A stretch of DNA of 64,000 bases from Chrysaora quinquecirrha (GCA_014526335.1 JACTAT010000010.1:5202282-5266281), one strand, 5' to 3'; positions 21,311 to 34,395 are shown, counted from the first letter of the stretch. Notes: a model not told the origin generated them from the sequence alone. Program-made: numbers and translations.

Positions 21311-22380
21311 TAAATAGCAAGCTTAAGCTTAGGTATAATATTAGCTACAATATTAACCATATCTAGGTTAAAGCTATATTAGTCATGAGTAGAATATTTT
21401 GACACCAACACACAGCTAGCCTTGTATTCGTCGAGCTAGTATATTAGCTTTGCTAGTGGGTTCTTTCTTGCTATATATTATCCAGAAAGTTGCATTACTC
21501 GTTTCACTGCTGAATGAGATAGCTCTATAGAAGCAACACTGTTTTTGTAAAAAGAACTTAACGTATGTATCCAGCTTTGCTGATACAAGTGTCTCTTTTT
21601 TTGTAGTCGTGGCACTAAATATGCAGTTAAATTAAGGAACTGTTGAGAAGCTTTTTGCACTGAAATTTAATCCAAAGAGGTCTGAAAATAAGGACCTTTT
21701 GGAAGTAGACCTTGATCTGGGTTCTTTGAAACAATGTAAAGCGTGTTGGCGTGTAATATCGTTTCTTTGAGAAGGAGATGGGGAAAAGGTACTGCAAGAC
21801 GGGGTGAAGTAACTGGGCAATTTCTTAACCCCAGGGAACATGAAATTGGTACCTACATTCTTGCATCAAGTTTTGAGCATTTTCTACGAAAAAATCTGTA
21901 ATGATAACAGAGGGGGGTTTAGAAGGGGGCTAATTTTTAATCTTCGCTTCAAGGTGGCTTTAGAGAGTAAGGCGGATTTACTCGTATTTAAAGGCATATA
22001 TTGAAGAGGATATACGAAAGAGCTCTTAGAATAATGGTTTACGTTGTGTATGATGTACGTATCTTGTGAACCTGCACCTTGTGTATTAAAATCTCTTCAA
22101 CTTTAAACTGATATAAATTAATTACTTATTATCCGTATTTACATTAATAAATAAATTTCCCTTCACCCAATGTTTTCCTCTTCTAAAACGAATGATCTTT
22201 ATTTTAGAACTGAATTTCAAAGCTCATAATCTCACCTCTGGAAGAACTCCGCCACTTGCGATGGCGTCGCCATTCGCTACTAGTCGCTGATTGTCGTCAA
22301 GTCTCGTCTCCATCATCATCATCGAAGCCTCCAAATGACTGTTTTCGTCCTGCATCGACTGGAGCTCGTAAGTTGACTTG
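21310..22380. other. Downstream flank of the GPCR gene, no gene recognised
   Basis: Contains a partial TTAAGGAACT MITE-type stretch at about 21625-21735. TTTATT at 22198-22203 (AATAAA on minus) is a possible poly(A) signal for the GPCR gene. Otherwise nothing seen. Confidence 0.5.
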
Positions 22381-22391
22381 CATTGCTTTTT

Positions 22392-23384
22392 CTAATTCTT
22401 CTTTCGTTTCGTCTTCTTGTCGGATCCTTTGTCGCCTCCATTCGTCATTGAAGTCAAATCGTCCGACTTGTCTCGACATCGGCTGCACCGAAACCATGAT
22501 GCGAAGGTCTGACGAAAACTCGGTTGAAAGAGCGCGTAGATTATCGGGTTGACAAGACTGTTTCCGAATATTGTAAACAACGCGGTGTTTACGAATGCCA
22601 TTGGTAGTTTGTCTTGAAATCCGATCGAATCCGTGATGTTGATTATTATCAAAGGCAACCAACATAACACGAATGTTGATGCAATTATCGCAAAAAGCTT
22701 CGTCGCCTTCACATCCTTGACTAGAGACCTGAGCGAAAATCTTCGTAAACGACGACCAGGAGCTCTTGTGCCATTAGCGTTGTCTTCGTTCTTCTGCGGC
22801 TGATTAAAATTGCTTAGGTATGAAATGGCAGCCATGTGTTTTCTTGCTACTTGAAATACCCTGACGTAAATGGCAGTGAGAACGAGGCATGTTGCTAAGA
22901 CACCGAATGCCATACATCCAACATATATTCTGTTGATTTTCAAGATAGTAGAGAAACTTAGGCCCAGTTTGCTGCCCCCGGCTAGCCAAAACTGTGGGAC
23001 AAGCGTAACGACCACTGGTATTACCCATATGATTACGAGAACCTTATGCAGCTTAGCCTTGGTGAGGATTGCTTGATACCGCAATGGATGTTGAATAGCA
23101 ACAAACCGATCATACGTGCAGCCGGAGATATTGGACAGAGATCCGATGAGGGTAAACGCAATTAATGGTCCTAAAGCTGATGATGTACTGTTCCAAGCGT
23201 TCATTGGAGCTAGGACGCTGCCTACAAGAAAGTCACTGATTGCTAGTGATATAACGAAGTGATTTGTAATTGTACGGACCTTTCTGTTCTTATAAAATGC
23301 CAAACATACCATTGCGTTACCTATTGCAATGATAATGCCGACAATAGTCAATATAGTATTAGCAACAAGGGGCAGAGAAGTCAT
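22392..23384 (-). CDS. Class A (rhodopsin-like) G-protein-coupled receptor, intronless
   Basis: 330 residues from the ATG at 23384, which has A at -3; one open exon. Seven hydrophobic segments with family landmarks: TM1 GN (N23), TM2 LAISD (D51), TM3 end YDRF (92-94, a DRY variant), TM4 W120, TM6 CWLP (241-244), TM7 NPIIY (279-283) and helix 8 FQPSFRQTF. The third intracellular loop and tail are rich in Lys/Arg. One NxS/T site at N65 before TM3 and almost no N-terminal extracellular tail. The cysteine expected at TM3 position 3.25 is Ser68, and the second extracellular loop has no Cys, so the usual extracellular disulphide is absent, as in melanocortin/cannabinoid/EDG-type receptors. Ligand not deducible; I would expect best hits among uncharacterised cnidarian amine-, adenosine- or melanocortin-like receptors. 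Confidence 0.92.
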   Translation of the reverse strand: MTSLPLVANTILTIVGIIIAIGNAMVCLAFYKNRKVRTITNHFVISLAISDFLVGSVLAPMNAWNSTSSALGPLIAFTLIGSLSNISGCTYDRFVAIQHPLRYQAILTKAKLHKVLVIIWVIPVVVTLVPQFWLAGGSKLGLSFSTILKINRIYVGCMAFGVLATCLVLTAIYVRVFQVARKHMAAISYLSNFNQPQKNEDNANGTRAPGRRLRRFSLRSLVKDVKATKLFAIIASTFVLCWLPLIIINITDSIGFQDKLPMAFVNTALFTIFGNSLVNPIIYALFQPSFRQTFASWFRCSRCRDKSDDLTSMTNGGDKGSDKKTKRKKN

Positions 23385-24000
23385 TTTCACGTGATCGCTG
23401 ATCTCTTAGTTCCCTTACTTGTTTACTTGGAGTGTGAGATCATATCACATTATATCGTGTGACTTTTTCGTTGATAAAAACCTGTAATGTCTAGAATGAA
23501 ACTAAACAGTGTCTCTGTCTCTGCATATTCACTGTTAGTCTCGTCAAGTTCGCTTTCTTTGCCATGACATCGCTGTTCAGCAATTACTTGACCTGACACT
23601 AATGCCCTGATTCCTTATCTTTAACGTGAGAAATTCGTGCCTACAACCAATTTGTTCTGTTGTTTACGCGTTAGGGCGTATTCATTCCAATCGACATCTG
23701 TCTCACAATCACTGTATTAAGTGAAATCTGTTATACATGTGTATCCTATTCCCTTGCTTTTACCTTTATGGCGGTTATTGTCAACTTATTTTCGTTCCGT
23801 TCCTTCACTGGTTTCCTAAACTATACTTGTCGACTAGAGCGTTTCTTGACGGTTTATCATTTGTACCAAAAATGTTTAATTTCTTGTACTGAAATTTGTT
23901 GTCTCTTTACTGAATTGATAGTGTGCTCTACTTTATGTCTTTCTAGCGAGAATCTCTCGCTCTGATGTCTCAAAATTCCTGGTTTGAATGACAGACTCGA
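23385..24000. other. 5' flank of the GPCR gene
   Basis: AT-rich, no second exon or ORF with family resemblance. A promoter is presumably here, but no clear TATA element can be assigned. Confidence 0.4.
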
Positions 24001-24399
24001 ACTTCTTTCGATGTCGGTAAACCTTGAAAATTCTTCCCTTTAGTATTCAGCAGCTTTCGTACTGCCCATGAACAGACTGCTATCAGCTTTTACTAAACTG
24101 ATTACGCTTCTAGTAAATTCAATAAGGGCTGGTGCTCTTGACTTACTTGATATCCGGCCACTCTGTAAGCAAACCACTTTATTGCAGTCTGTATGTAATG
24201 ATTTTTCAACAATCCTTTGTTTCTCTATCCCTACTAAGCTTTTTTCCTCGACTTTTTTCAAGTATTTGGATTTTAATTTTCACCTGTTTCACTCATGTAA
24301 AACATCTTCATCAATTCGTAATTGTTGGTCAGATGCGCAAATTTAAGCCTAAGAATTCCTTGGAACTTGCTTAATTTATCTTTCCTGGAGTTTGAAATA

Positions 24400-25640
24400 T
24401 GTTTTAATTCTAAGTAAAGTCTTTGAAGTTTAGAAGTCAGTTCCTTTCAGTCAATTTTTTCTATCTTTTCAATGGCCTAAGTTATCCTTCTTGTTTGATG
24501 TGGAATAAGTTAAATTCTCCTTTCTACTACTTTTTAGCAACTTGAGTTGCTTTCTTGATTCTAGTTCGAAGCTTAGGCTTACCTTCTTCTTCAAACTCTT
24601 GAGTCTACCCGTGACTTTTTCTTTGTCGTTCCACTACCCAAGTTTTGGTGCTTGTTTAGTTGCTTTACTTTCCTTATTGTTTTTTAGTCAAGAACCAAAG
24701 TTTTCCTTCTTACTTTTCCCTCAATGACTTGAATTTTCTTTGCCTTGCCTTGTTCAGAAGCTCAGGTTAAGGCTTCAATTTTGTTCTTCTTCAAAGGCTT
24801 AATTTTACTAATGTTTAGCTGTCATCTGCCTGATATCGATGGCTTAGATTCTCTCCTAGTTCTTGTCGATGGCTTGACTTTTCCTCTTGTTATTCTTCCA
24901 AGGCTTGAATTTTCCTTCTAGTTCAGCTATCATTTGTCCTTCTTGTTTCTTGATTAATGGCTTACGTGTTTGTTCTTACTCTCCTGTTTCTTGTTAATTG
25001 TTTGAGTTTTTCCTCTTGTTCTTTTTCAAAGGCTTGAGTTTTCTCTCTTCTTTTGCTGTCATTTGTCCTTCTTGTTTCATTGCTTATTGGCTTAAGTTTT
25101 TGTTCTTACTTCTTCCTCGATTGCTTAAGTTTCTCTCCTGTTTCTTTTTCAACGGCTTAAGTTTGTCTTCTGATTTCTTACTTGCTCTTTCTAAAGCCTG
25201 ATCCAACTTTCCCTGTCAAATTACTTCCTTGAATTTATCTTCACGTTTCTTTCTTCTTCAATCATTTTGCTTGCATTTTTCTTAATACATTTCAAGTCAA
25301 GTCTTGAAGTTTTTCAGTTCCTTATAGTCAAAACTTAATGTCTTTACCCAGCTTAAGTTGCTTTAAATCTCCTTGGATAGTTTAAATTTTCTTTATTGCT
25401 TCTTGCTCAGTGGCTTAAGTTATCCTTCTTGCTTCTTGTGTTGTGACTTAAATTCTCTTTTCTTTCTTCTTCAATTGGTTAACTTGCATTTTTCTTTGCC
25501 TTTCTTGTTTATTAACAAGTCTTTTTTCAAGGCTTAACCCTCCTTACGCTCTAACCCTTCTTCTTTTCGTATCTCACACTCAGCTACAAGAGCTTTTCCT
25601 TCTTGTTAAGGCCCAAATATTTTCTTCTCGCAATTTTCAA
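24400..25640. repeat. Pyrimidine-rich degenerate tandem repeat (CTTAAGTT / TTCTTCTTG)
   Basis: Imperfect reiteration of words such as TGGCTTAAGTTTTT, TTTTCAAAGGCTTGAGTTTT, TCATTTGTCCTTCTTGTTTC and CTTCTTGTTTCTTG at roughly 60-bp spacing. Strong T/C bias on the + strand. Hydrophobic reading frames in it are a consequence of the bias. Confidence 0.75.
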
Positions 25641-26069
25641 TCTTAATTGTTTTTCTTCTTTGCGCGGGTGCAAATTTCGATCACATCGTCGTGAGAACCA
25701 ATTTTTCTTGCTAGCAGATGTTCAGATTCTGAAAAACAAACGATTTTTGCAAGCTACACTGCTGATTTCAATTCTCTAACAGCCTATTAGCCATGATTAT
25801 CCTGTACAATATGTTTATTAGTCAATCCTATTGGACATCATGTATCTTAAACTGAAGAAAATAACGCGAAATTAGTTTGTATCCCACTTAAAGTGAACGT
25901 TATTTTTTCAGAAACCTTAGATTATTTTTGCATATATTTAAAACTCTTCAGAGTTGATATTTTTAGTGCGATTTTGCCAAATGACATGTTCTTATGTTAG
26001 CTGCGAAATCGGATCCTTTCGCGATTATAAGTCAGTCGATCACGGCGATTGTTCGGAATGGCATGGGTT

Positions 26070-26200
26070 AGCCCCTGGCCGAACGACCGATGTTATTTGC
26101 GTACATTTGAAATTTGCCTCTCAAACATGAGATGAAGGTACGAATGAATTCGGTTACCAACATTGTTTGAGAAAATTTGACATCTGCTTCTCAAACATGA
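26070..26200. repeat. CAAACAT MITE-family fragments
   Basis: CCCCTGGCCGAACGACCGAT and two copies of GCTTCTCAAACATGAGATGAA-like sequence resemble the termini of the family at 59.75 and 60.08 kb. The second copy runs into the 28-bp array. Confidence 0.5.
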
Positions 26201-26672
26201 GATGAAGATACGAATGAAATGAAATACGCGGTATGAAATGAAGCTGCTAATCGATACGGAAAGAAAAGAAGATGCTAATGAAGATGGTAAGAAAAGAAGA
26301 TGCTAATGAATATGATAAGAAGTGGAGATGCTAATGAATACAATTTGAAATGAAGATGCTAAAAATGCGCTATGAAATGAAGATGCTAATGAATATGGTA
26401 TGAAATGAAGATGCTAATGAATACGGTATCAAATGAAGATGCTAATGAATATGGTATGAAATGAAAATGCTAATGAATATGGTATGAAATGAAGATGCTA
26501 ATGAATTCGGTATGAAATGAAGATGCTAATGAAAATACGGTATGAAATTAAGATGCTAATGAAAATACGGTATGAAATTAAGATGCTAATGAAAATACGG
26601 TATGAAATTAAGATGCTAATGAAAATACGGTATGAAATTAAGATGCTAATGAATTCGGTACGAAATGATGAC
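26195..26672. repeat. 28-bp minisatellite (GAAATGAAGATGCTAATGAA...)
   Basis: About 17 units of GATGCTAATGAATACGGTAT plus GAAATGAA; later units carry GAAAATACGGTATGAAATTA (29 bp) in four nearly identical copies. Confidence 0.95.
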
Positions 26673-26679
26673 GCTTTTA

Positions 26680-27650
26680 AGTAATTTGATTATCATTCAG
26701 TCATTTAACCTGCCTTTTATTTTTAATCCTTTCGTTGATTCACCTGTTCACCACTACTCATAAATATAAACGTTCTCTTCAAGTATTTCATACTTGCTTT
26801 CCCTAAGGTTATGTTTACATGATACTGTTTTCAAAATCTAAACCAAGAAGCTGCGACTCGCTATTCCTTATTGAGCCTGTTTGACGGAGTAATGCTAAGA
26901 CAAAATGAGGCAGTAGCGAAGAATATGATTTAATGGTGCGGCGCGGTGCGAAACGGAATCAAGAGGTTTATTCGAACGCTGTGGAATGAAAGAGCGAAGA
27001 GATATCATTCTTGTTAAGGGGCTGTTTTAAATTGTAAGGCCTATGAATACCGCTTCCCAGTACCGTTGTAACAGAGGCGCGACGCGAAACGAATATGCGG
27101 TATGGAATGACTCGAGAAGGCGCTTACATAAAATTATTTTTATCCAAATTTCTCAGGCCAACAACTCTATTTGACATCAATACAAACATTAAGTGAGCAA
27201 AGATTGACCATAATAGCGACAAAGCGTGAATGCAAACCCATTATGCTAGCTGGTACTGGTGGTCTATCCATAATACAATATACAGTAGAACTTAATAACA
27301 GTAGCGAGTATTTGAACAATTTTCCTTATTTGGGATTACCTTAAAGCTCGTATTGATAACTAAAATGACCTTCAAATTGTTATTGAGAAAATACTACAAG
27401 AGCTAAGCAAATTTTCCAATCGATCTTTACAAAAATGTAACTATTTGGCACAAAAGATTTTCAAGTATTATCAGGTTTTTTTGATTGTCCTATTTTTGGA
27501 AATCGCCCCAATTCGGACTTAGCTGAGCCAGCATCGCCTAAACATTTTATACTGTAAATCCCTAAAAATTCCTAAAAGATATTTGAGTCTAATGTTGGAT
27601 TGTAGCTATAAGATTTCAAACTTCTGTTTTTTTTTTCATCAGCACCTTAG
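26680..27650. other. Intergenic, no gene recognised
   Basis: No ORF with family resemblance. The stretch 26.93-27.12 kb has several GCGRYGCGAAACGAATA-like words, suggestive of a decayed repeat. Confidence 0.4.
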
Positions 27651-27653
27651 CAA

Positions 27654-28029
27654 TACACGTTTTTTTTTATAAGAAAGTGGTTTATAAGAAAGTAGTGCTC
27701 AACATCTTAAAAATTTAAGAAAGTTCAATACTGGATTCTTGAAACTAAGAAAGTTTTATACTTTCTCTCTTAATGTTCTGTGTGTTACTTTCGCTCTTCT
27801 GTTCAGCTGCTCTTCTTGCTATTAAACGAGTCTGATGATTATTTTCTTTGAAAAACGTGGTATTTGTGCAATGTATACAGTGTCTTAAACTGTGCATTCT
27901 TAGAAATGCTGCATTCCAAAATTTTTGCTAAGAAAGTCACAAGAAAGTTTTGGTACTGAAAACATGAAACATCTAAGAAAGTTTCAATACTGGCCCAAAA
28001 AAAACTTTCTTATAAAAAAAAAACGTGTA
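27654..28029. mobile_element. MITE of the TACACGTTTTTTTATAAG group, AAGAAAGT subtype
   Basis: 376 bp. Both ends are TACACGTTTTTTTTATAAGA-type inverted repeats, and AAGAAAGT/ACTTTCTT recurs at least ten times inside. A second copy of the same length lies inverted at 61271-61646 with high identity, including TTTGTGCAATGTATACAGTG in both. Non-coding. Confidence 0.88.
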
Positions 28030-29340
28030 TGCATATATATTTTAATTTTAAATGATTTTAAATGTAGGCCCAAGGTTTCGGATCTTCATCACCATCATTA
28101 AGCTAATAACATTTATCAAAGAAGGAGTGTTGTTTCCAGGATTTAAGACTGCTCTGGCTTGCTTTGCAGTTGCTTTGACGATTATGCTGATAACATGTCT
28201 GCTACTCATGAATTTTAACGTTCTTAAGTTAAGCCCTGCTAACGCAAATGTCTACATATACTAAAAAACATGCTTATTCGTACAGATTTTTGGTCCTATG
28301 GAAGTTCAAATTAAAGCGAACATGCTCCATGTATCCTTACTGGACAAGCTCTTGCAAACTTAGAATTTTAGTGCGCATAAAAACGCAGTAAAATAGCCTG
28401 TTGATCACGACCGACCTAAAGTCAAAAGCTATTTTGAATTAATGTTTAAGAACAATATTCGGCTTTGCCAAACAAGACTTGGAGTAACGAAGTGACAGTT
28501 TTTCTAGCTCATTTCTTGCTAGTTTTTCTAGTTTATTGGGCTAATTGTACCTGACATACGCGCTAAGTTAAAAAGGTAGTGCTAACGAGAAAGTGAAAGA
28601 AATACAATTTTGAAATGTATTCAGTACGTTGAAGGAAGGCACCAATCATGAGCATTCGTACGAAAATTGTTACATTTTTCCTACTTTTTTTGAAGTCTAA
28701 AGATAAACCTATTTCATTAATATCTTAATGTCGCATGAGAAAGAATTTAACGAAAATATCAGACATGTCTGACTAGCTAGAATTACAGGAATACGTTTTC
28801 CAGCCACGCAGTTTGCAACGAAGAAGTAGAAAATCACGATGTACTAAATACAAAGAAGAAACATGGAAATTACTTACTTTTTGTGTTTCCGAAAGCTCTC
28901 GCTCACATTGACCGCTTATCAGCACAGATCCTCGAAAGTTGCGATAAGAAAACTGCTCCGAGCCTTTTATCAGGCTGAAACCAGATGTTCATAAAAAAAA
29001 GTCGCACATTTTTCGCATACGCAATAATTTTCTCGTCACACTGATGTTTGACACATGTAGTTGTTTTTGTGATTTTAGTTTTTTTTTCACAACTTGCTAC
29101 TCATGTGCTGTAAATTCATGCCAATTTAGCTATAAGACATGTAAACAAATCGAAACAGGTTTCTCTTTAAACAATATTTTCTTCAGTTTACCCAACTACC
29201 GCAGGTGTGACTTGAGTTCTATCAAATCGTTAAGTCTCCCCTAATCGAAGGAATTCTTCGCAAGTCAAGTGATCGGACGGGGGGAGTGTGTATTTGATTA
29301 CCTTTCAAATAAAAATGGCTTCTACACGCCATGAATTTTT
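28030..29340. other. Intergenic, no gene recognised
   Basis: Short ORFs only, without family features. No RNA gene or clear repeat seen. Confidence 0.4.
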
Positions 29341-29341
29341 T

Positions 29342-29702
29342 ATACACTCTTTTTTTTATAAGAACCAGGAAATTTTAATTCAGGCTGGCTGTTCTTAAGT
29401 TTTTGCCTTTTTTGAGCCTGAAATGTTCTTAATCTGTTCTTAATTCCTTGGTTACTGAGACATCTAGATTTTGTAAGTGAATGTCTTTAGTGGTAATAGG
29501 GTTGTGTAAAAATGGAGCATGCTTGTCAAGTTCACTGTTTGCTTGCTTTTTACGTTGTCTGACTGTCGTACTTTCATATTTAGCTGATATTCTCGGGCTT
29601 ATGAAAAGGCCCAGTCTCAGCTTGTTCTTATTTTGTTCTTAAAATCTGCGCAAAATCCAGGCTCGTGTTCTTATAAAATTGTTCTTATAAAAAAAGAGTG
29701 CA
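29342..29702. mobile_element. MITE of the TACAC-TTTATAAG group, GTTCTTAA subtype
   Basis: Left end TACACTCTTTTTTTTATAAG, right end TTCTTATAAAAAAAGAGTGCA; GTTCTTAA/GTTCTTAT recurs about eight times inside. A related partial copy spans about 31320-31660 and another about 43050-43175. Confidence 0.8.
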
Positions 29703-30236
29703 GGTTCCTGTAATAACTTCTTTTTCAGTTTGTTTCTGCTGATCTCATCTTTTACCCGCCTGTGTTTCATTTCTTCCCTTATTGTCTCGTCTTTTGCAGG
29801 TGTTACTGGGTGTCCACTACGACAATCCATTACAAGACAATCATCTTCAATGTTTATTATTAGTTACTTAACTACGAAGTTATACGTTTACATTAATTCC
29901 CCATCACTGATGTTTTTTATGTTTTGGACGCCTGGTAGACTCCAATTTTCTGTATGCTCGTGAAACAGCACTGCGAAGGAGTTTTACCTTATATGGGATT
30001 GGCGGTGGCCTTTAATATCGTTGTTTCCATTCCTTTTCATTGCACTTTTTCGTGCAGTGGAATAGCGTTACGCTATGCGAGTGCTCTGTGTATCAAATCC
30101 ATGAGCTAGACCTTCCCATAGAACAGCTGGAGCGAAGTGGGGGATGCTTAATTGGGCTTACTGCACCAAAATGATCATGAAGTCAATAAAATAAGCACCA
30201 GTTAATAACAAATAACTCAATGGAAGAAAGTACGGT

Positions 30237-30525
30237 TATGATGTCGATGATGATGATGGTGATGATGATGATGATTATGATGATGCTGATGATGATGATG
30301 ATGATGCTGATGATGATGATGCTGATGATGATGCTGTTCATGTGAATTATGAGGATAATGATGATGATCATTATTATGATGATGATTATTATTATTATGA
30401 TGCTGCTGTTCATGATAACTGTGGTGATGGAGAAATGGTGATGGTGATCGTAACGGTGCTGACGATGGTCATGATGATGTTGATGATGATGATCATGAAG
30501 ATGAAAATGATGAACCTGCTAATCA
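30237..30525. repeat. (GAT)n-type degenerate microsatellite
   Basis: Runs of GATGATGATG with GCTGATGATG and ATTATGATGA variants. Asp-rich (+) and Ile-rich (-) frames derive from it. Confidence 0.93.
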
Positions 30526-30599
30526 TGATTCAAAAGCTTATGCCGATCATAACATTAACGAAAAGTGTAACATTTCCGAAAACATTAGTTCAATAATTT

Positions 30600-32150
30600 T
30601 CATAACATTTCTGAAAAGTCTAAAAACATTGACTTTATTTCACAGTTTTTGGCTACGTAATATGAAACAATTTCCTAGACAACTAATCATTGGAAATATA
30701 AATACAGTAGCTAATGAAATCTGTTATATAGCAGTTTTGAATTTTATTCAACGTGCTTGAGTTGATTTAGCCTCAAACAGATAGGAAGTGAAGCAGCCAG
30801 CACTTATACTTCACCTTTTCAATCTGCTAACATCCTGACTCCTCTGGTGCATTAACTATTCTTTTGCCATTAGTATTAAGAAGGAAAATTCCTTGCCCAT
30901 TACTTCAAGCTCATAGTCGTGGACAGGACCTGCCGCCTGCCCGTGCTTTCACAACTAGCCTCAATATCTACATTCATTTTTATAGTCCCTTACCTTGCCC
31001 TACGGGTTATTTCTTTACTTTCAGCATATATGCTTATCTGAAAACGCCTTTTACCTGCCCAGAACCCACTGAGGAGCCCCAACACATACCTGGGCACCTC
31101 CATTCAACGGACACTTCCGAGTAACGGACAACTACAGTATGTCAACAGCCAGACGACAACATGTTGTTGTTTCACCATGGTACTTTTCCTATTTGAGGTG
31201 ACTTTGCTGAAGTGCAGTTTTTTATCAAAAGCTTCAAAGATCTGAGACTTAACACTTTCGATGCAGTTCTGCGAGTTTCTTGGATAATCCTGGGTCCCAA
31301 GGTCTATAGGAGCGGGTTTCTAATAAAATGGTTCCTCATCAGAAATACGTGTACGCGTATGATCGAGGCTCGCGGTTCTTAATTTTTCGCTTTTTTCAGC
31401 CTGAAATGTTCTTTATCTATTCTTAATTACTCGCAGTAATATTTTCCAGTGAATTTTCTGAGTTGTACTAGGTTTGTTAAAAAATGCAACACGCTTGTTT
31501 GTTTCTTTATTCACTTCTTTTTACATTCAGACTGATGGTCTTTCTTTCATATTCAGACGATATTCTTAGGGCTTATCCTTATGCAAAGGCCAGCCCAGCT
31601 TCAGTTTGTTATTTCTTAGTTTGTTCTTGAAATCGGGCAAAATCCGGGCTCGTGTTTGCCCTTTTGTGCTTATTTGGACTTTTAGTTCCCCTCTTTCGCA
31701 AGATTGAGCGGTTTCCGGATTAATCATTAAGGTCGCAACGATAACTAGGACTCATGTAACGAGTCTGGAACAGGTTCACCCAAGAACCCAAAATATCTCT
31801 AATACCCCCTGAACAACATGTAACTCTCCCTCTGTTTACTAATGGATGCTTTTCTGTCTCGGTTGCAGCTGCTGTCGTATCATAGGAATAACAATATTTC
31901 TACTTTGTTCTCATTAATTAATCTGCTTGCCTTGTTTTGCAATAGATTCGCTGAAAATCCATCATTTCATGTTTATATGCTAGGTAGCTTTAAGCCATCT
32001 TTTTATTTCACGCGAGACTTTTAGTATTTACAGTCGATCACGTCCTCTGTATTCAGGCCAGGGGGGTGGTTGTCCATGAATATTTCCTTAAAACTACTGT
32101 GGACAAAAGTTGCTTTATTAGCAGACGTAATCGAAATCTATTTTATGATA
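30600..32150. other. Intergenic; one partial MITE at 31.32-31.66 kb
   Basis: No gene. A GTTCTTAA-type MITE fragment at 31320-31660 shares TTTTTTCAGCCTGAAATGTT and AAAATCCGGGCTCGTGTT with the element at 29.3 kb. A GACTCATGTAACGAGTC word lies at 31.75 kb. Confidence 0.5.
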
Positions 32151-32159
32151 TTTGTCTGT

Positions 32160-32330
32160 GAATGATTTCTACTGATGATTTCTATTGATGATGTTAATCA
32201 TCTTCACGAATAATAATGATGATTATGATGTTGATCATGATGATAATGATTATGATTACGATGATGATTATGATCTTCACCAATCATGATGATGATTATG
32301 ATGTTGATGATGATGATAATGATGATTTCT
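32160..32330. repeat. (GAT)n degenerate microsatellite
   Basis: ATGATGATTATGATGTTGAT-like words in several copies between short unique linkers. Confidence 0.85.
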
Positions 32331-33170
32331 ATGCTCGTCTTTTCTTAAAAGCTATACACACTTATGATACATAAGAGCCATACGAACTTATGGTATGGTT
32401 CCGATCCTATGTATACATACATAAATACAAACGCAGTTTTTTATTTTAAAATGAAGGTTCATCGTTTGGCAACCTCTTGTTGTCTCATGTGGACCTGTTG
32501 TGATAATATCCTTCATTTTCCCAACAGATTATTAGTGGTGAAAATTCAAAATTCCGACTGGTGGGGCCGAAAGGCCTAAATTTCCGACAATCAGTCTGAG
32601 AATTGTTCAATCTTGTGCCATTTTCAAAGTAAAATCGCCAAATTTCCGACAAAATCGAAAGAAATGGGGGGGGGCTCGATCCTCCCTCTGAAACCCCCCA
32701 TAATTTCTGCCTCTGGATAATTACTCAAAAAAGTACGTTAGGCTACCTTTGATAGTTCCAGTAAATTAGAAAAGTTCTATTCTTGCGAAGTTAGGAAACT
32801 CTTCAAGATAAGTGGGAGGTGACAGCTATGATCAATGCACCGGTGTACCGGCGTTTTTGCAAACGTACCGGGCAGTATTCGTGACAATGTCCTGGTGTAC
32901 CAGTTTTCGCGCATGCGTATGTTATGGCTCTGATTTTTCAAATGTACCATGCATCAGGTTGCTTTTGCTTTTTATGTGCGAAGGATGAGCACATTATGTG
33001 GGATGCGATGTCACGGATACAGGTATAGAGAGAGAGAGAGAGACCTAAGACGCTCTTTTTTGCCAAAATGTAACAATAGATTAACTTTGAAGTCGCCGTA
33101 AGTGTCGGCATTAATGATATCATTAGCAAAAAGCAATTAATTTACAATAAACATCAATTAGCAGCATTTT

Positions 33171-33246
33171 CTACTGTGGCGAACTGGTCTAAACCACCGC
33201 TTTCTTAAACTAGAGGTCTGGAGTTCGATCCCCGTTTCACGGTACT
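33171..33246 (+). repeat. tRNA-like sequence (degenerate tRNA or SINE head)
   Basis: TACTGTG and CACGGTA can pair as a 7-bp acceptor. Between them lie TGGCGAACTGGTCTAA (A-box-like) and GAGTTCGATCC (B-box-like). D, anticodon and T stems pair poorly, so this is more likely a pseudogene than a working tRNA. Confidence 0.4.
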
Positions 33247-33904
33247 CTCAATATTTTTTATTATCGTTTGGTTTTCATTTTCATGTTTTCATACTCGAAT
33301 CATTGATCGTAACAACTCTATCCGTTTATGTCCTTCAATAAAGTTTTTCATTTTTTAGTCTTCAATTTCAATACTTTCGTTTACTTTTATATGCTTTCGC
33401 GGTCCGCAGGTGCATAAAAGCAAATGAGTACCATGAAAAGAATACATATGGATTATATTAGTATTGATTTACTGGAGATCTGTCCCTCAAATTTCAATAA
33501 AAATTTTTCAGGCTGATATAGTTATGACTATTGAATACTATTTTTAATACATTGATCATGATTGAGCGAAAATCACGGCTGGGCGTAATTTACATGGACT
33601 GCACGTGAAAGTCGACATAAACATGTTTTCGAATGGCAATCAACTGTTAAAATAGCTATTAGTGGTGATTACTCATTGGCAATTAGGTCGGGAGATAGAT
33701 TCTTTGTTTTGTTTATCGAGTTGATGCAAGTTTATGCCAGAATTTCTATTACGCCACAAGCTCTCTCCGTTCTCTTTTTTGAAAATGACACAAAATCTTA
33801 TAACTATATATGCAAATTTGGGAATCGAGAACGGCCCATTGCTGTCCAGAATTGAAGGTGAAAGTGCTCGCGAGATTCGAGTGAACGAAATTACGATCAG
33901 CAAC

Positions 33905-34395
33905 ACCACCAAAATCATCATTATCATAATCATTGACATCATCACTGTCAGATTCAGCATGTTATTATCATTATCGTTGTCGTTATTGTCATGGTCATGA
34001 TCATTGTGATAATCATGGTCATCATCATCATCATCATCGTCATGGTCATGATCATTGTGATAATCATGGTCCTCATCATCATCATCATCGTCATGGTCAT
34101 GATCATTGTGATCATTGTGATAATCATGGTCATCAACATCAACATCATCGTCATGGTCATGATCATCATGGTTATCATCATCATCATCATCGTCATGGTC
34201 ATGATCATTGTGATAATCATGGTTATCTTCATCATCATCATCGTCATGGTCATGATCATTGTGATAATCATGGTTATCATCATCATCATCATCGTCATGG
34301 TCATTATCATTGTGATAATCATGGTCATCATCATCATCATCATCGTCATGATCATGATTATTGTGATAATCATGATAATCATGATCATAATCAGT
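33905..34395. repeat. Compound (TCA)n array with about 60-bp higher-order unit
   Basis: The unit ATCATCGTCATGGTCATGATC / ATTGTGATAATCATGGT repeats about eight times (for example 33984, 34044, 34092, 34150, 34188, 34236, 34290 and 34340), each followed by a variable ATC run. One + frame reads as a His/Asp-rich chain of 183 codons (33933-34484), which I take as a product of the repeat. Confidence 0.93.
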
